52,352 nt of DNA, taken from Planctomycetota bacterium (lineage in GTDB: Bacteria > Planctomycetota > UBA11346). The notes below the pieces were generated by a model, which saw nothing but the letters and a program-made list of their open reading frames with translations, made no database searches and had not been told where the DNA came from. Each line of letters begins with the position of its first letter. Position 1 is the first letter of the stretch. The DNA is taken from NCBI GenBank assembly GCA_023150565.1, contig JAKLKR010000012.1, forward strand, positions 1 to 52,352. Direction: 5' to 3'. The position numbers were made by a program, and so were the translations under genes. Positions 1 through 7,468 of this stretch are shown one piece after another.

Positions 1-1142
1 GCCTCGCGCACCTGGCCCCCCGGCCGCACCACCCACCAGGCGCCGTCCAGGGCCGGTTCCGCCGGTCCCTCGGGGGCGATCGCCAGCGCCGCCGGGGCGG
101 CGGCAGGCTGGGGCCGCGCCAGGGCGGTGGGCACCACCCGCAGGTCGCCGCGCAGCCCGGCCACGTACAGCGCCCCCGGACCCACCGCCAGCCCGCCGGC
201 GGGGTCGTCGGCGCCCGCCGCCACCCGGGCGACCGTGCGCGGGCGGGCGGGTTCGGCGACGTCGACCACCTCGACCCCGTTGAAGGTGTCGGTGAGGAAG
301 GCCAGGCCGTGGTGCACCTCGACGCTCCACATGTCGGGGGTGCCGGCGTAGAAGGCGCGCGTCTTGTGGCGCGCGAGCAGGCGCGGCGCCGCCGGGTCGC
401 GCACGTCCCACAGCTCCAGGCCATGGCCGCCGCCCCAGCCGGGCTCGCCCGCCCGTTCCTGCTGCCAGTGCTCGCCGGCGTAGGCGCGCGCGTGGTGGCC
501 GGTGGCGGCGTAGAGCACCCCGTCGCGCACCGCCACCCCGTCGCCGTAGCCGTCCAGCGCCGCGCTGCCGACCTCGCGCGGGCGGCGCGGGTCGCGCACG
601 TCGGCCACCACCACCTGGCGGTCGCCCCACATGCCGCCGTAGAGATGGCCGTCGGCGTAGGCCACCGACTGCACCTCGCGGCGGGCGAGCGCGGTGGCGA
701 GGTGGCGCGGCCGCGCCGGCTCGCGCACGTCGATCAGCTCGACCCCGTGGAAGCGGCAGGCGACGAAGCACACCCCGCCTCCCAGCGCCAGGCCGGTGGC
801 CTTCTCGAGGGTGTCGTAGCGCGCCAGCAGGCGCGGCGCGGCGGCGTCGCGCACATCGACGATGGCGAGGCCGTCCTCGCGCGCCGCCACATAGGCGATG
901 CCGTCCTGCAGCACCACCTGGCGCGCCGCCCCCAGGCCGGCCAGACGGCCGCGGCGGCGCGGGGCGCGGGGGTCGGCGAGGTCGGCGGTGGTCAGCGCAC
1001 CGTCGCCCACCGCCACCAGCAGGGCGCCCTCCACCGCGGCATCGTGGCTGGGGCCGAGGCCGAGGGCGGTGCCGCCGCCCAGCGCCTCCGGCTCGGCCGC
1101 CGCCAGCAGCGGGGCGAGCAGCGCGGCCAGCAGCGCCCTCAC
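1..1142 (-). CDS. LVIVD-repeat beta-propeller-like secreted protein (3' part beyond window)
   Basis: I translated the minus strand from a GTG at 1142, which overlaps the TGA of the upstream prepilin gene (GTGA, 4 bases). The frame stays open to the window edge, so the C-terminus is missing. The product begins with a short signal-like stretch (MRALLAALLAPLLAAAEP). It then repeats units of about 40-45 residues built as 'GxAYVAxxxxGLxIVDVRDPxxPRLLAxY', for example DGLAIVDVRDAAAPRLLARY, HGVELIDVREPARPRHLA and NGVEVVDVAEPARPRTVA. This is the LVIVD repeat seen in secreted beta-propeller-like proteins of bacteria and archaea, whose ligands are mostly unknown. The overlap with the prepilin-like gene implies co-transcription and coupled translation, so the two may work together at the cell surface. 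The family call is firm; the function is unknown. Confidence 0.8.
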   Translation of the reverse strand, partial: MRALLAALLAPLLAAAEPEALGGGTALGLGPSHDAAVEGALLVAVGDGALTTADLADPRAPRRRGRLAGLGAARQVVLQDGIAYVAAREDGLAIVDVRDAAAPRLLARYDTLEKATGLALGGGVCFVACRFHGVELIDVREPARPRHLATALARREVQSVAYADGHLYGGMWGDRQVVVADVRDPRRPREVGSAALDGYGDGVAVRDGVLYAATGHHARAYAGEHWQQERAGEPGWGGGHGLELWDVRDPAAPRLLARHKTRAFYAGTPDMWSVEVHHGLAFLTDTFNGVEVVDVAEPARPRTVARVAAGADDPAGGLAVGPGALYVAGLRGDLRVVPTALARPQPAAAPAALAIAPEGPAEPALDGAWWVVRPGGQVRE

Positions 1143-1843
1143 CGCCAGCGTTCCGTGGACGGCGACAGCGCGCCCAGCGCCAGACCCTCGACGTGGCCGT
1201 CGAAGAACGCCGCCTGGCAGCGGTTGCGGTGGCGGAAGGCGGGGGCGCCGAGGATGCGCGTCCCTTCCGGGGCGGGGGCGCCGTCGATCCAGGCGTCGTC
1301 GGCGCGGGTGCTGTCGATGGTGCCGCAGAGGCCGTCGGCGAAGGAGATCACCAGCTGGCTGCGCAGGCGCTGGGTGCGCACCGCGCCCACCGCCCACGCC
1401 GGCGGCGGCCAGGGCAGCGGGCTGGTGTTCATGCCCCAGCTCAGCTCCACATCCCAGAAGAGGTTGGGCTGGAGGTTGCGTGCCAGCGGGCAGAGCAGCT
1501 TGCGGTGCAGGCGCCAGGTGGCGCCGTTGACCGGGCCGAACTCGCCGCCGGCGAGCAGGTCGAGGAAGGTCCGGTTGCCCTGCCAGCCGAGGTTCCAGTT
1601 GGGGGTGCCGCTGCCGTCGGCGAGGTAGGCCGGCACCGACCAGCCGTCCCAGTCCATGGCATAGGCGGCGTTGGCCAGCTGGTACTGGCGCAGCAGGGAG
1701 GCGCAGCCGAGGCCCTTGGCGGCCTGGCGCACCGAGTTCAGGGCGGGCAGCAGCATGCCCGCCAGCACCGCCACGATGGCGATGACCACCAGCAGTTCGA
1801 TGAGGGTGAAGGCGCGGGTGGCGGGGCGGGGGAAGGGTCGCAT
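1139..1843 (-). CDS. prepilin-type N-terminal cleavage/methylation protein with H-X9-DG motif
   Basis: The 234-residue product starts with a short basic leader and the type IV pilin-like helix [20 protein letters not shown], where a prepilin peptidase would cut before F. Near the C-terminus HRNRCQAAFFDG fits the H-X9-DG motif of the processing-associated family common in PVC bacteria. The middle is variable and Trp/Leu-rich with two cysteines. Such proteins are thought to be pseudopilins or surface proteins exported by a type II secretion-like system, and no pilus assembly gene lies nearby. A -10-like TAGGCT (minus strand, 1852-1857) sits 8 bases before the ATG and no Shine-Dalgarno sequence is visible, so a leaderless mRNA is likely. 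It overlaps the following LVIVD gene and is divergent from the AraC gene at 1943, a common arrangement in these genomes. Confidence 0.88.
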   Translation of the reverse strand: MRPFPRPATRAFTLIELLVVIAIVAVLAGMLLPALNSVRQAAKGLGCASLLRQYQLANAAYAMDWDGWSVPAYLADGSGTPNWNLGWQGNRTFLDLLAGGEFGPVNGATWRLHRKLLCPLARNLQPNLFWDVELSWGMNTSPLPWPPPAWAVGAVRTQRLRSQLVISFADGLCGTIDSTRADDAWIDGAPAPEGTRILGAPAFRHRNRCQAAFFDGHVEGLALGALSPSTERWR

Positions 1844-1942
1844 AGCGTGCCAGCCTAGCCGTCCGGGCCCTGGGGCTCCATGTGTCTAGCCTGCACGAAC
1901 CGCGATTCTGGCAAACCAGGCACATGACGGCATGCTGCCGGG
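1844..1942. promoter_or_regulatory. divergent promoter region, prepilin gene / AraC gene
   Basis: This 99-bp spacer separates two divergent starts. On the minus strand TAGGCT (1852-1857) lies 8 bases before the ATG at 1843. On the plus strand CATGCT (1931-1936) lies 6 bases before the GTG at 1943. Neither start has a purine-rich ribosome site. No convincing -35 box was seen for either, so the assignment rests on the -10-like hexamers and their short distance to the start codons. Confidence 0.4.
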
Positions 1943-2734
1943 GTGGATTGCGACCGCCTGCGCGACCTCGACCTGGTGATGATCTGGCGGCAGTCGCGGC
2001 TGCAGCAGCCGATGCGCCGGATCATGGGCCCCGACCAGGAGGCGATCGAGCTGCTGCTCGCCGGCCGCGGCTGGCTGCGCGTCCCTGGCGGCTGGCGCGA
2101 GGTCGGCCCCGGCGACCTGCTCTGGCATGGCGGCGGCGAGGCCTGCATCGAGCGCAGCGACCCGCAGCATCCCTATGTGTGCCTGGCCCTGCGCGTGCGG
2201 GTCGACCCCGCCGCCGGGCGCCCGGCGCCGCGCTGGTCGCGCTGGGCCTCGCCGGTGCCGGCGCGCGCCTTCGCGCGCGAGGCGCTCGACCGCTTCGCCG
2301 ATCCCGCCTGCGACCGCCGCACCCTGCTGCTCCAGCTCTACGCCGCCCTGCTGCTGGAGGCCACCCGCAGCGCCGACGGCCAGGACCAGCCGGGCGCCCT
2401 CACCGCCTTCCGCCGGCTGGCGGCGGCGCGTTGCGGCGACCGCTCGGTGTACGCCTTCCAGCTCGCCCGTCAGGCCGGCTGCTCGCAGTCGCAGATCCAC
2501 CGCCTGTGCCGCCGCCACCTCGGCTGCACCCCGCAGGAGGTGCTGCGCCGCTGCCGGCTGGAGGCGGCGCGCACGCGCATCGCCGCCGGCGAACGGCCGC
2601 TGGCGGCGGTGGCCCAGGCCTGCGGGTTCTCCTCCGCCAGCACCCTCTGCCGGGCCTGGCGGACGGCCTACGGCTGCTCGCCGCTGGCGGCGGATTCCGG
2701 CCCCACCGGCACCAGCAGCCAGGCGAAGCCGTGA
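1943..2734 (+). CDS. AraC-family transcriptional regulator
   Basis: The 263-residue protein has an N-terminal cupin-like effector half (about residues 20-110, with GPGDLLWHGGGEACIE) and a C-terminal double helix-turn-helix (about 165-255). The first HTH contains AFQLARQAGCSQSQIHRLCR; the second reads PLAAVAQACGFSSASTLCRA and is followed by GCSP, the usual AraC signature. It would bind DNA as a sugar- or metabolite-responsive activator. Its position, divergent from the prepilin-LVIVD pair and upstream of a GH2 glycosidase, suggests local control of polysaccharide-use genes; that is inference. I chose the GTG at 1943 because CATGCT lies 6 bases upstream; an internal ATG at 1979 is possible. Its 3' end overlaps the convergent gene ending at 2668 by 67 bp. 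Confidence 0.85.
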   Translation: MDCDRLRDLDLVMIWRQSRLQQPMRRIMGPDQEAIELLLAGRGWLRVPGGWREVGPGDLLWHGGGEACIERSDPQHPYVCLALRVRVDPAAGRPAPRWSRWASPVPARAFAREALDRFADPACDRRTLLLQLYAALLLEATRSADGQDQPGALTAFRRLAAARCGDRSVYAFQLARQAGCSQSQIHRLCRRHLGCTPQEVLRRCRLEAARTRIAAGERPLAAVAQACGFSSASTLCRAWRTAYGCSPLAADSGPTGTSSQAKP

Positions 2735-3048
2735 CCGGCGCCGGGTTCGTCGACCTGGCGCGCGCGCTCCAGTTCGAGCGCGCGGATCTTGACCCGCGCC
2801 GCCACCGCCGGGTTCTCGGGCAGGCGCACCACCAGGGTGCGCAGGCGCGGGTGCTCGCCGTCCTCGTCGTACTCGCCCACCAGCACGTCGGGTGAACCGA
2901 CCATGCGCAGGGCGCGCACCAGCTCGGTCAGCGCGTCGCGTTCGTTGCCCATCGGGTAGTGGCCGGCGACCCAGCCCACCGCATCGCCGGGCGAGCGGCG
3001 CAGCAGGCGCTTGGCGATGGTGTCGTTGGGGTGGTTCTTCATGCCCAT
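2668..3048 (-). CDS. hypothetical protein, convergent with the AraC gene
   Basis: I do not recognise this product of about 126 residues. From the ATG at 3048 it reads MGMKNHPNDTIAKRLLRR..., then GDAVGWVAGHYPMGNERDALTELVRALR, then a strand-rich stretch ending in AWLLVPVG and a short Ser/Gln tail. It looks soluble, with mixed alpha/beta composition and no signal peptide. A GTG at 3087 would add 13 proline-rich residues, and an ATG at 3042 is also possible; none has a clear ribosome site. The last 67 bp overlap the 3' end of the AraC gene on the other strand, so the C-terminal residues may be a by-product of where the stop fell. The balanced, non-repetitive amino-acid mix argues for a real gene. 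Confidence 0.5.
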   Translation of the reverse strand: MGMKNHPNDTIAKRLLRRSPGDAVGWVAGHYPMGNERDALTELVRALRMVGSPDVLVGEYDEDGEHPRLRTLVVRLPENPAVAARVKIRALELERARQVDEPGAGHGFAWLLVPVGPESAASGEQP

Positions 3049-3171
3049 GGTGGGCGGGGGTGTAGCGGGCGGCGCCGGGCGGGCCACCCGCGATTCCGCG
3101 CCGCCGTCCTTGGCGCAAACCGACGTCCGGGCTGGCGTGGACGGGCCCTGGCCGGGCGGCCGGCCCCGCGC

Positions 3172-3183
3172 TAGGATGGGCGC
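3172..3183 (+). promoter_or_regulatory. -10-like box directly before the GH2 start
   Basis: TAGGAT at 3172-3177 is followed by six bases and then the ATG at 3184. With no Shine-Dalgarno sequence this fits a leaderless transcript. The -35 region is weak (a CTGGCC-like stretch about 17 bases upstream). Confidence 0.45.
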
Positions 3184-5481
3184 ATGGACGACAGCCTCAC
3201 CTCCCTGTCACTCGATGGCGCCTGGACCCTGCATGGCGGTCCCGGCGACACCGTGCCGGCGCAACCCGACGCCCTCGCCGGGGCCGGGCTGCGCTCCTTC
3301 GCGGTGGCGGTGCCGGGCAACGTCGAACTGGCCCTGCAGGCCGCCGGGCTCGCCCCGGATCCGCTGGTGGCGCCCGGGACCTGGGACTACGTGCGCTTCG
3401 AGACCTGGGCCTGGTGGTATGAGCGCAGCTTCGACTGCCCGGCGGGGCTGGCCGCCGGCGGCGGCGCCGAGCTGGTGCTCGACGGTCTCGACTGCCTGGG
3501 TTCGGTGTGGCTCAACGGTGTGCACCTGGGCGATACCGCCAACGCCCTGGTCGGCCACCGGCTGGCCGCCGCCCACGCCCTGCGCCCGGGCGCCAACCGC
3601 CTGCTCATCCGCGTCAGCTCCGGCCTGCGCGAGGCGCGCGCCGCCGCCGATGCGCCGGTGGGCGCCATCCACCTGACCTCGGGCTTCGAATCGCTGCGCC
3701 TGCGCAAGGCCGCGCACCAGTTCGGCTGGGACATCATGCCGCGCCTGCTGTCGGCCGGGCTGTGGCGTTCCGTGCGCATCGAGGCCCCGCCGCGCCACGC
3801 CGTGCGCGACGCCTACTGGACCACCCTCGCCACCGACCCGGTGCAGGGATCGGCGCGGGTGCTGGTGGACTGGTCCCTGCGCCTGCCCGACCAGGGCTGG
3901 GAGCGCTGGCGGGTGCGCGTGCTGGTCGACGGGGCGGTGGTGGCCGAGGAGGGGGTGAGCTCGTGGCGCGGCCGGCGCGTGCTCGAGCTGCGCGACGCCG
4001 GGCTGTGGTGGCCGCGCGGCTGGGGCGAGCCGCGCCTGCACCGCGCCGCGGTCGAGCTGGTGGACGCCGACGGCCGGGTCGCCGACCGCCGCGAGGAGCA
4101 GGTCGGCTTCCGCACTGTGCGCCTGCAGCGCAGCGAGGCGCTGGCTGCTGATGGCAGCGGCGACTTCGCCCTGGTGGTCAACGGCGAGCGCTACTGGGCC
4201 AAGGGCACCAACTGGGTGCCGCTCGACGCCCTGCACAGCCGCGATCCGCAGCACCTCGACGCCGCCCTCGCGCAGCTGTGGGACAGCGGCTGCAACACCG
4301 TGCGCATGTGGGGCGGCAACGTCTACGAGAGCGACGCGTTCTTCGCCTGGTGCGATGCCCACGGTCTGCTGGTGTGGCAGGACTTCGCGCTCGGCTGCGG
4401 CATCTACCCGCAGGACGACGCCTTCGCCGCCGCCATGGTCGCCGAGGCCGAAACGGTGATCCGCCGCCTGCGCAACCGCCCCAGCCTGGCGCTGTGGTGC
4501 GGCTCGAACGAGACCGACCAGGCCTTCCAGTGGAACTGGCCGGGGCGCACGCTCGATCCCAACGGCGACCGCGTCACCCGCCAGGTGCTGGCCCAGGCGG
4601 TGGCGGCGCACGATCCCATGCGCGACTACCTGCCCTCGTCGCCCTACCTGAGCGCGGCGGTGCTGGCCGGCGGCGGCCAGCCCGAGGACCACCTGTGGGG
4701 CCCGCGCGACGACTTCAAGGGCACCTACTACCGGCGTTCCCAGGCCTGCTTCGTCAGCGAGATCGGCTACCACGGCTGCCCGGAGCGCGCCAGCCTGGCG
4801 CGCATGGTGGCGCCCGGCACCCCGCTGTGGCCGGTGGCGGGCAACGACGCCCTGCTGCCGCTGTCGGTCAAGCCGCTGCCGGGCTGCACCGCGTACGACT
4901 ACCGCAACGGCCTGATGGCGCGCCAGGCGGCGCAGCTGATCGGACGCGAGCCGCGCGACCTCGACGAGTTCGTGGCCGCCTCGCAGCTCAGCCAGGCCGA
5001 GGCCAAGAAGTCGTTCATCGAGACCTGGCGCGCGCGCAAGGGCCGCACCTGGGGCATGCTGTGGTGGAACCTGCGCGACGGCTGGCCGATCATCAGCGAC
5101 GCGGTGGTGGACTGGTTCGGCCGGCCCAAGCTCGCCTTCGCCGCCATCCGCGCCAGCCAGCAGGAGGTGGTGGCGGTGGTCGAGGAGCCGGACGGCTGGC
5201 AGCACCGGGTGGTGGTGGTCAACGACCTGCGGCGTCTGCTGGCGCTGGAGCTGGCGATCGAGGACCTGGACAGCGGCGCCGAGCTGTGGCGCGGCGCGGT
5301 GCGCGTGCCGGCCAACGGCGCGGTCGAGGCCTGCCGGCTGCCCCAGGTGCTCGATGGGGTGCGCTGCTGGCGCCTGCGCTGGAGCGGCGATGCCGCCGGC
5401 AGCAACCACTACATCGCCGGGCCGCGGCCGTGGCCGCTGGAGCGCCTGCAGGCCTGGTACCGGGCGCTAGGCCTCACATGA
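3184..5481 (+). CDS. glycoside hydrolase family 2, beta-mannosidase-like
   Basis: The 765-residue enzyme has the GH2 order: a sugar-binding jelly-roll domain (about 1-190, with TWDYVRFETWAWWYERSF), an Ig-like domain (about 200-320) and a TIM barrel (about 330-640), then a short C-terminal beta domain. In the barrel, the segment around WGGNVYESDAFFAWCD is typical of beta-mannosidases. The acid/base glutamate is E443 in GSNETDQ and the nucleophile E526 in VSEIGYHG. Beta-mannosidases release mannose from the non-reducing end of manno-oligosaccharides. There is no signal peptide, so it probably acts in the cytoplasm on imported oligosaccharides. It is somewhat shorter than many family members (about 820-850). 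Neighbouring AraC genes on both sides suggest inducible expression. Specificity within GH2 is inferred from the barrel motifs, not proven. Confidence 0.88.
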   Translation: MDDSLTSLSLDGAWTLHGGPGDTVPAQPDALAGAGLRSFAVAVPGNVELALQAAGLAPDPLVAPGTWDYVRFETWAWWYERSFDCPAGLAAGGGAELVLDGLDCLGSVWLNGVHLGDTANALVGHRLAAAHALRPGANRLLIRVSSGLREARAAADAPVGAIHLTSGFESLRLRKAAHQFGWDIMPRLLSAGLWRSVRIEAPPRHAVRDAYWTTLATDPVQGSARVLVDWSLRLPDQGWERWRVRVLVDGAVVAEEGVSSWRGRRVLELRDAGLWWPRGWGEPRLHRAAVELVDADGRVADRREEQVGFRTVRLQRSEALAADGSGDFALVVNGERYWAKGTNWVPLDALHSRDPQHLDAALAQLWDSGCNTVRMWGGNVYESDAFFAWCDAHGLLVWQDFALGCGIYPQDDAFAAAMVAEAETVIRRLRNRPSLALWCGSNETDQAFQWNWPGRTLDPNGDRVTRQVLAQAVAAHDPMRDYLPSSPYLSAAVLAGGGQPEDHLWGPRDDFKGTYYRRSQACFVSEIGYHGCPERASLARMVAPGTPLWPVAGNDALLPLSVKPLPGCTAYDYRNGLMARQAAQLIGREPRDLDEFVAASQLSQAEAKKSFIETWRARKGRTWGMLWWNLRDGWPIISDAVVDWFGRPKLAFAAIRASQQEVVAVVEEPDGWQHRVVVVNDLRRLLALELAIEDLDSGAELWRGAVRVPANGAVEACRLPQVLDGVRCWRLRWSGDAAGSNHYIAGPRPWPLERLQAWYRALGLT

Positions 5482-5554
5482 AAAGCGCCACGCCATCTTG
5501 TCCATCCAGGTCAATGGCGTTTGGGAATCGCGCCAACCGCAAGCACAGGCAGAC

Positions 5555-5569
5555 GCTCCCAGGGAAGAC
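5555..5569. repeat. 15-bp motif also present at 11882-11896
   Basis: CGCTCCCAGGGAAGA occurs here and again at 11882-11896, both in intergenic DNA and both close to a gene start. The second copy sits next to a GC-rich hairpin. This may be a piece of a dispersed intergenic repeat. Confidence 0.35.
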
Positions 5570-5618
5570 GATGAACGCCATGGTCGCCCTCGCCCTGGCG
5601 GGATAGCGCGGGCGCGGG

Positions 5619-5629
5619 TACCTTCCCGC
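5619..5629 (+). promoter_or_regulatory. -10-like box before the second AraC gene
   Basis: TACCTT at 5619-5624 lies five bases before the ATG at 5630 and no ribosome site is present. It belongs to the same leaderless-type pattern seen at other starts in the window. Confidence 0.4.
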
Positions 5630-6445
5630 ATGCTGCGCTACGCCAGTCTCGGCTCCCGCACCTATGGCGACCAGCCGATGGAGCCGCACACCCGCTCCTC
5701 GTGGGAGTTCCAGGCCGTGCTCGACGGCCGCCTGGGGCTGTGGCTGCCGGGGCGCACGGTGTGGCGGGAACGCACGCTGTGGCTATTCCCGCCCTCCTGC
5801 AGCCACGGCTGGCGCGGGCGTCCTTGCTCGCCCTGCCGGGTGGCGGTGCTGCATGTGGCCGCGGTGGGCGACCTTCTCCAGGTGCTGGCGCGCGAGGACG
5901 GCCATCTGGAGGTGGCGCTCGACGACCCCGCCTGCCGGCGCGTCGAGCAGCTGGCCGCCGCCGCCGCCGGCCTCGAGCCCGGTGCGCCCCTGAGCGGGGT
6001 GCGCGGCGACGCCATCGCCGCCGAACTCGCCCTGCTGCTGGCGGAGCGCCTGCCGGCGGCGCGGCTGGAACGCTACCGCCCCAAGCCCGGGGCGGCGCAG
6101 CAGGTGGCGGCGGCGGTGGCCTGGTACGCCGCCAACCTCGACCTCCAGCCCGGGGTGGCGGCGGTGGCGCAGGCGCTGGGGGTGTCGGAGCCGCACCTGC
6201 GCCGGCTGTTCCAGCGCGTGCGCGGCTGCTCGCCGCGCACGGCGTTCGCCCAGATGCGCATCCAGCGCGCCGAGCAGCGCATCGGCGACCGCAGCCTGAC
6301 CCTCGACGAGGTGGCGCGCAGCGCCGGCTTCGCCGACGCCACCACCCTTTCGCGCAGCTTCCGCCGCGCCCGCGGCCAGCCCCCCGGCCGCGCCGCCGGC
6401 CGCCGCCGCGCCCCAGGAGCGCTGGGGCCAAGTCCGGAGCGCTGA
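5630..6445 (+). CDS. AraC-family transcriptional regulator
   Basis: This 271-residue regulator has an N-terminal ligand-sensing half ([18 protein letters not shown], cupin-like) and a C-terminal AraC DNA-binding domain. The two helix-turn-helices are visible as [20 protein letters not shown] and [20 protein letters not shown], followed by the usual F-R-x-x-x-G-x-P. The tail is arginine/proline-rich and probably disordered. I placed the start at 5630 rather than at any upstream GTG/ATG because the product then begins right at the family's N-terminus and a -10-like TACCTT lies 5 bases before it. It is followed 40 bp later by a prepilin-like gene on the same strand, and preceded by the GH2 gene. 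AraC plus H-X9-DG prepilin pairs recur in PVC genomes, so it may control the prepilin gene or the glycosidase. Confidence 0.85.
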   Translation: MLRYASLGSRTYGDQPMEPHTRSSWEFQAVLDGRLGLWLPGRTVWRERTLWLFPPSCSHGWRGRPCSPCRVAVLHVAAVGDLLQVLAREDGHLEVALDDPACRRVEQLAAAAAGLEPGAPLSGVRGDAIAAELALLLAERLPAARLERYRPKPGAAQQVAAAVAWYAANLDLQPGVAAVAQALGVSEPHLRRLFQRVRGCSPRTAFAQMRIQRAEQRIGDRSLTLDEVARSAGFADATTLSRSFRRARGQPPGRAAGRRRAPGALGPSPER

Positions 6446-6451
6446 GCGCGT

Positions 6452-6480
6452 TTGCCGTGCGGCCGCATCCGGCGTAGACT
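6452..6480 (+). promoter_or_regulatory. promoter of the prepilin-like gene
   Basis: TTGCCG (6452-6457) and TAGACT (6475-6480) are separated by 17 bp, close to the housekeeping sigma consensus. The ATG at 6486 starts only 5 bases after the -10 box, so transcription would begin at or within a base or two of the start codon. Confidence 0.6.
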
Positions 6481-6485
6481 GGGGC

Positions 6486-7256
6486 ATGGTGCGCGCCTTC
6501 ACCCTGATCGAACTGCTGGTGGTGATCGCCATCGTGGCGATTTTGGCGGGCATGCTGCTGCCGGCGGTGTCGGCGGTGCGCACCCAGGCGCGCAGCCTGC
6601 AGTGCGGCTCCAACCTGCGCCAGGTCGGGCTGCTGCTGGCGGTCTACCAGGCCGACAACGAGGGTCTGGCGCCGCCCCACTACCTGGTCGACCGCAGCAC
6701 CGGGCTGGGGGTGAATTTCCAGAGCAGCATCGATGCCGGCCATCCGCGCTACTTCTGGTACGGGGCGGTGATGGGCATGGCCGAAGGCGGCAGCGCCAAC
6801 CGGCCCAGCCCCATTTTCAGCTGCCCTGCGGGATGCTTCCCCAAACCCCCGGGATCGACCTGGGGGCTGAGCTACGCCTACAACGATTCCGCCTGGTTCT
6901 TCACCAAGGTGTTCAACCTGACCGACCGCCTCCAGCGCGGCTTCATGCCCGGCTCGTTCGGCAACCTGTCCGGTCTGGTGTGGGTGGCCGAGCACTGGGG
7001 CGCCAACGCCGCCGGGGTGATGGACGAGCAGTGGGGCACGGTGCCGCCCTATGACGCCACGCGCCCGCCCATGACCACCCCGCTCAAGAACGGCGGCAAC
7101 GGCTTCTCGCTGCGCCTCAGCCATGGCGGCGGCTCCAACTACCTGTTCTTCGACGGCCACATCGAGCGCCTGACCCCCTGGGCCAAGGTCAACCAGGCCC
7201 AGGCGTCGGGATCGGAGTCGTTGATCAGTCCCAACATCTGGACCGGGGCGCAGTGA
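6486..7256 (+). CDS. prepilin-type protein with H-X9-DG motif
   Basis: The 256-residue product begins [20 protein letters not shown], a pilin-like leader and helix with the cleavage site before F5. It continues with the family's conserved [21 protein letters not shown] and ends with [17 protein letters not shown], an exact H-X9-DG match. Cysteines in the middle (SCPAGCFP) may form a disulfide after export. The family is thought to be processed by a prepilin peptidase and displayed or secreted; its molecular role is unknown. A promoter with its -10 box 5 bases before the ATG, and no ribosome site, suggest leaderless expression independent of the AraC gene 40 bp upstream. The next gene, a secreted beta-helix lipoprotein, is separated by a long inverted repeat. 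Confidence 0.88.
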   Translation: MVRAFTLIELLVVIAIVAILAGMLLPAVSAVRTQARSLQCGSNLRQVGLLLAVYQADNEGLAPPHYLVDRSTGLGVNFQSSIDAGHPRYFWYGAVMGMAEGGSANRPSPIFSCPAGCFPKPPGSTWGLSYAYNDSAWFFTKVFNLTDRLQRGFMPGSFGNLSGLVWVAEHWGANAAGVMDEQWGTVPPYDATRPPMTTPLKNGGNGFSLRLSHGGGSNYLFFDGHIERLTPWAKVNQAQASGSESLISPNIWTGAQ

Positions 7257-7311
7257 GCGGCCCTGGGGGGAGGCAGCTGAGCAAGGGCGCAGAAAGGCGG
7301 ACGGCCGCTTC

Positions 7312-7406
7312 CGGAGCGTCGACGTCCACGTCGACGGAGCCTCTTCAGTGCCGACCTGGGACCATGGCGGCGTCACCGCGGCGTCGACGTGGACGTCGAC
7401 GCTCCG
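7312..7406. repeat. long intergenic inverted repeat, 25-bp arms
   Basis: The arm at 7312-7336 is the exact reverse complement of 7382-7406, with a 45-bp spacer. Each arm is itself a dyad, with CGTCGACGT and ACGTCGACG around a 2-base centre, so the DNA or RNA could fold in a cruciform-like way. It lies between a prepilin gene and a lipoprotein gene. The flank TCACCGCGGCG (7372-7382) recurs in inverted orientation beside the repeat at 10179-10302, which suggests one repeat family. Confidence 0.75.
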
Positions 7407-7468
7407 TAAGAGCAGATAGCGGCAACTGCGGCAGGTGCCGCCGCACTCTTTCCATCCGAGGATCCTCC

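Noticed and set aside
3208..5409. Minus-strand open frame of 733 codons opposite the GH2 gene
   Set aside because: No domain is present and the residue usage is repetitive. The plus strand has both catalytic glutamates of GH2.
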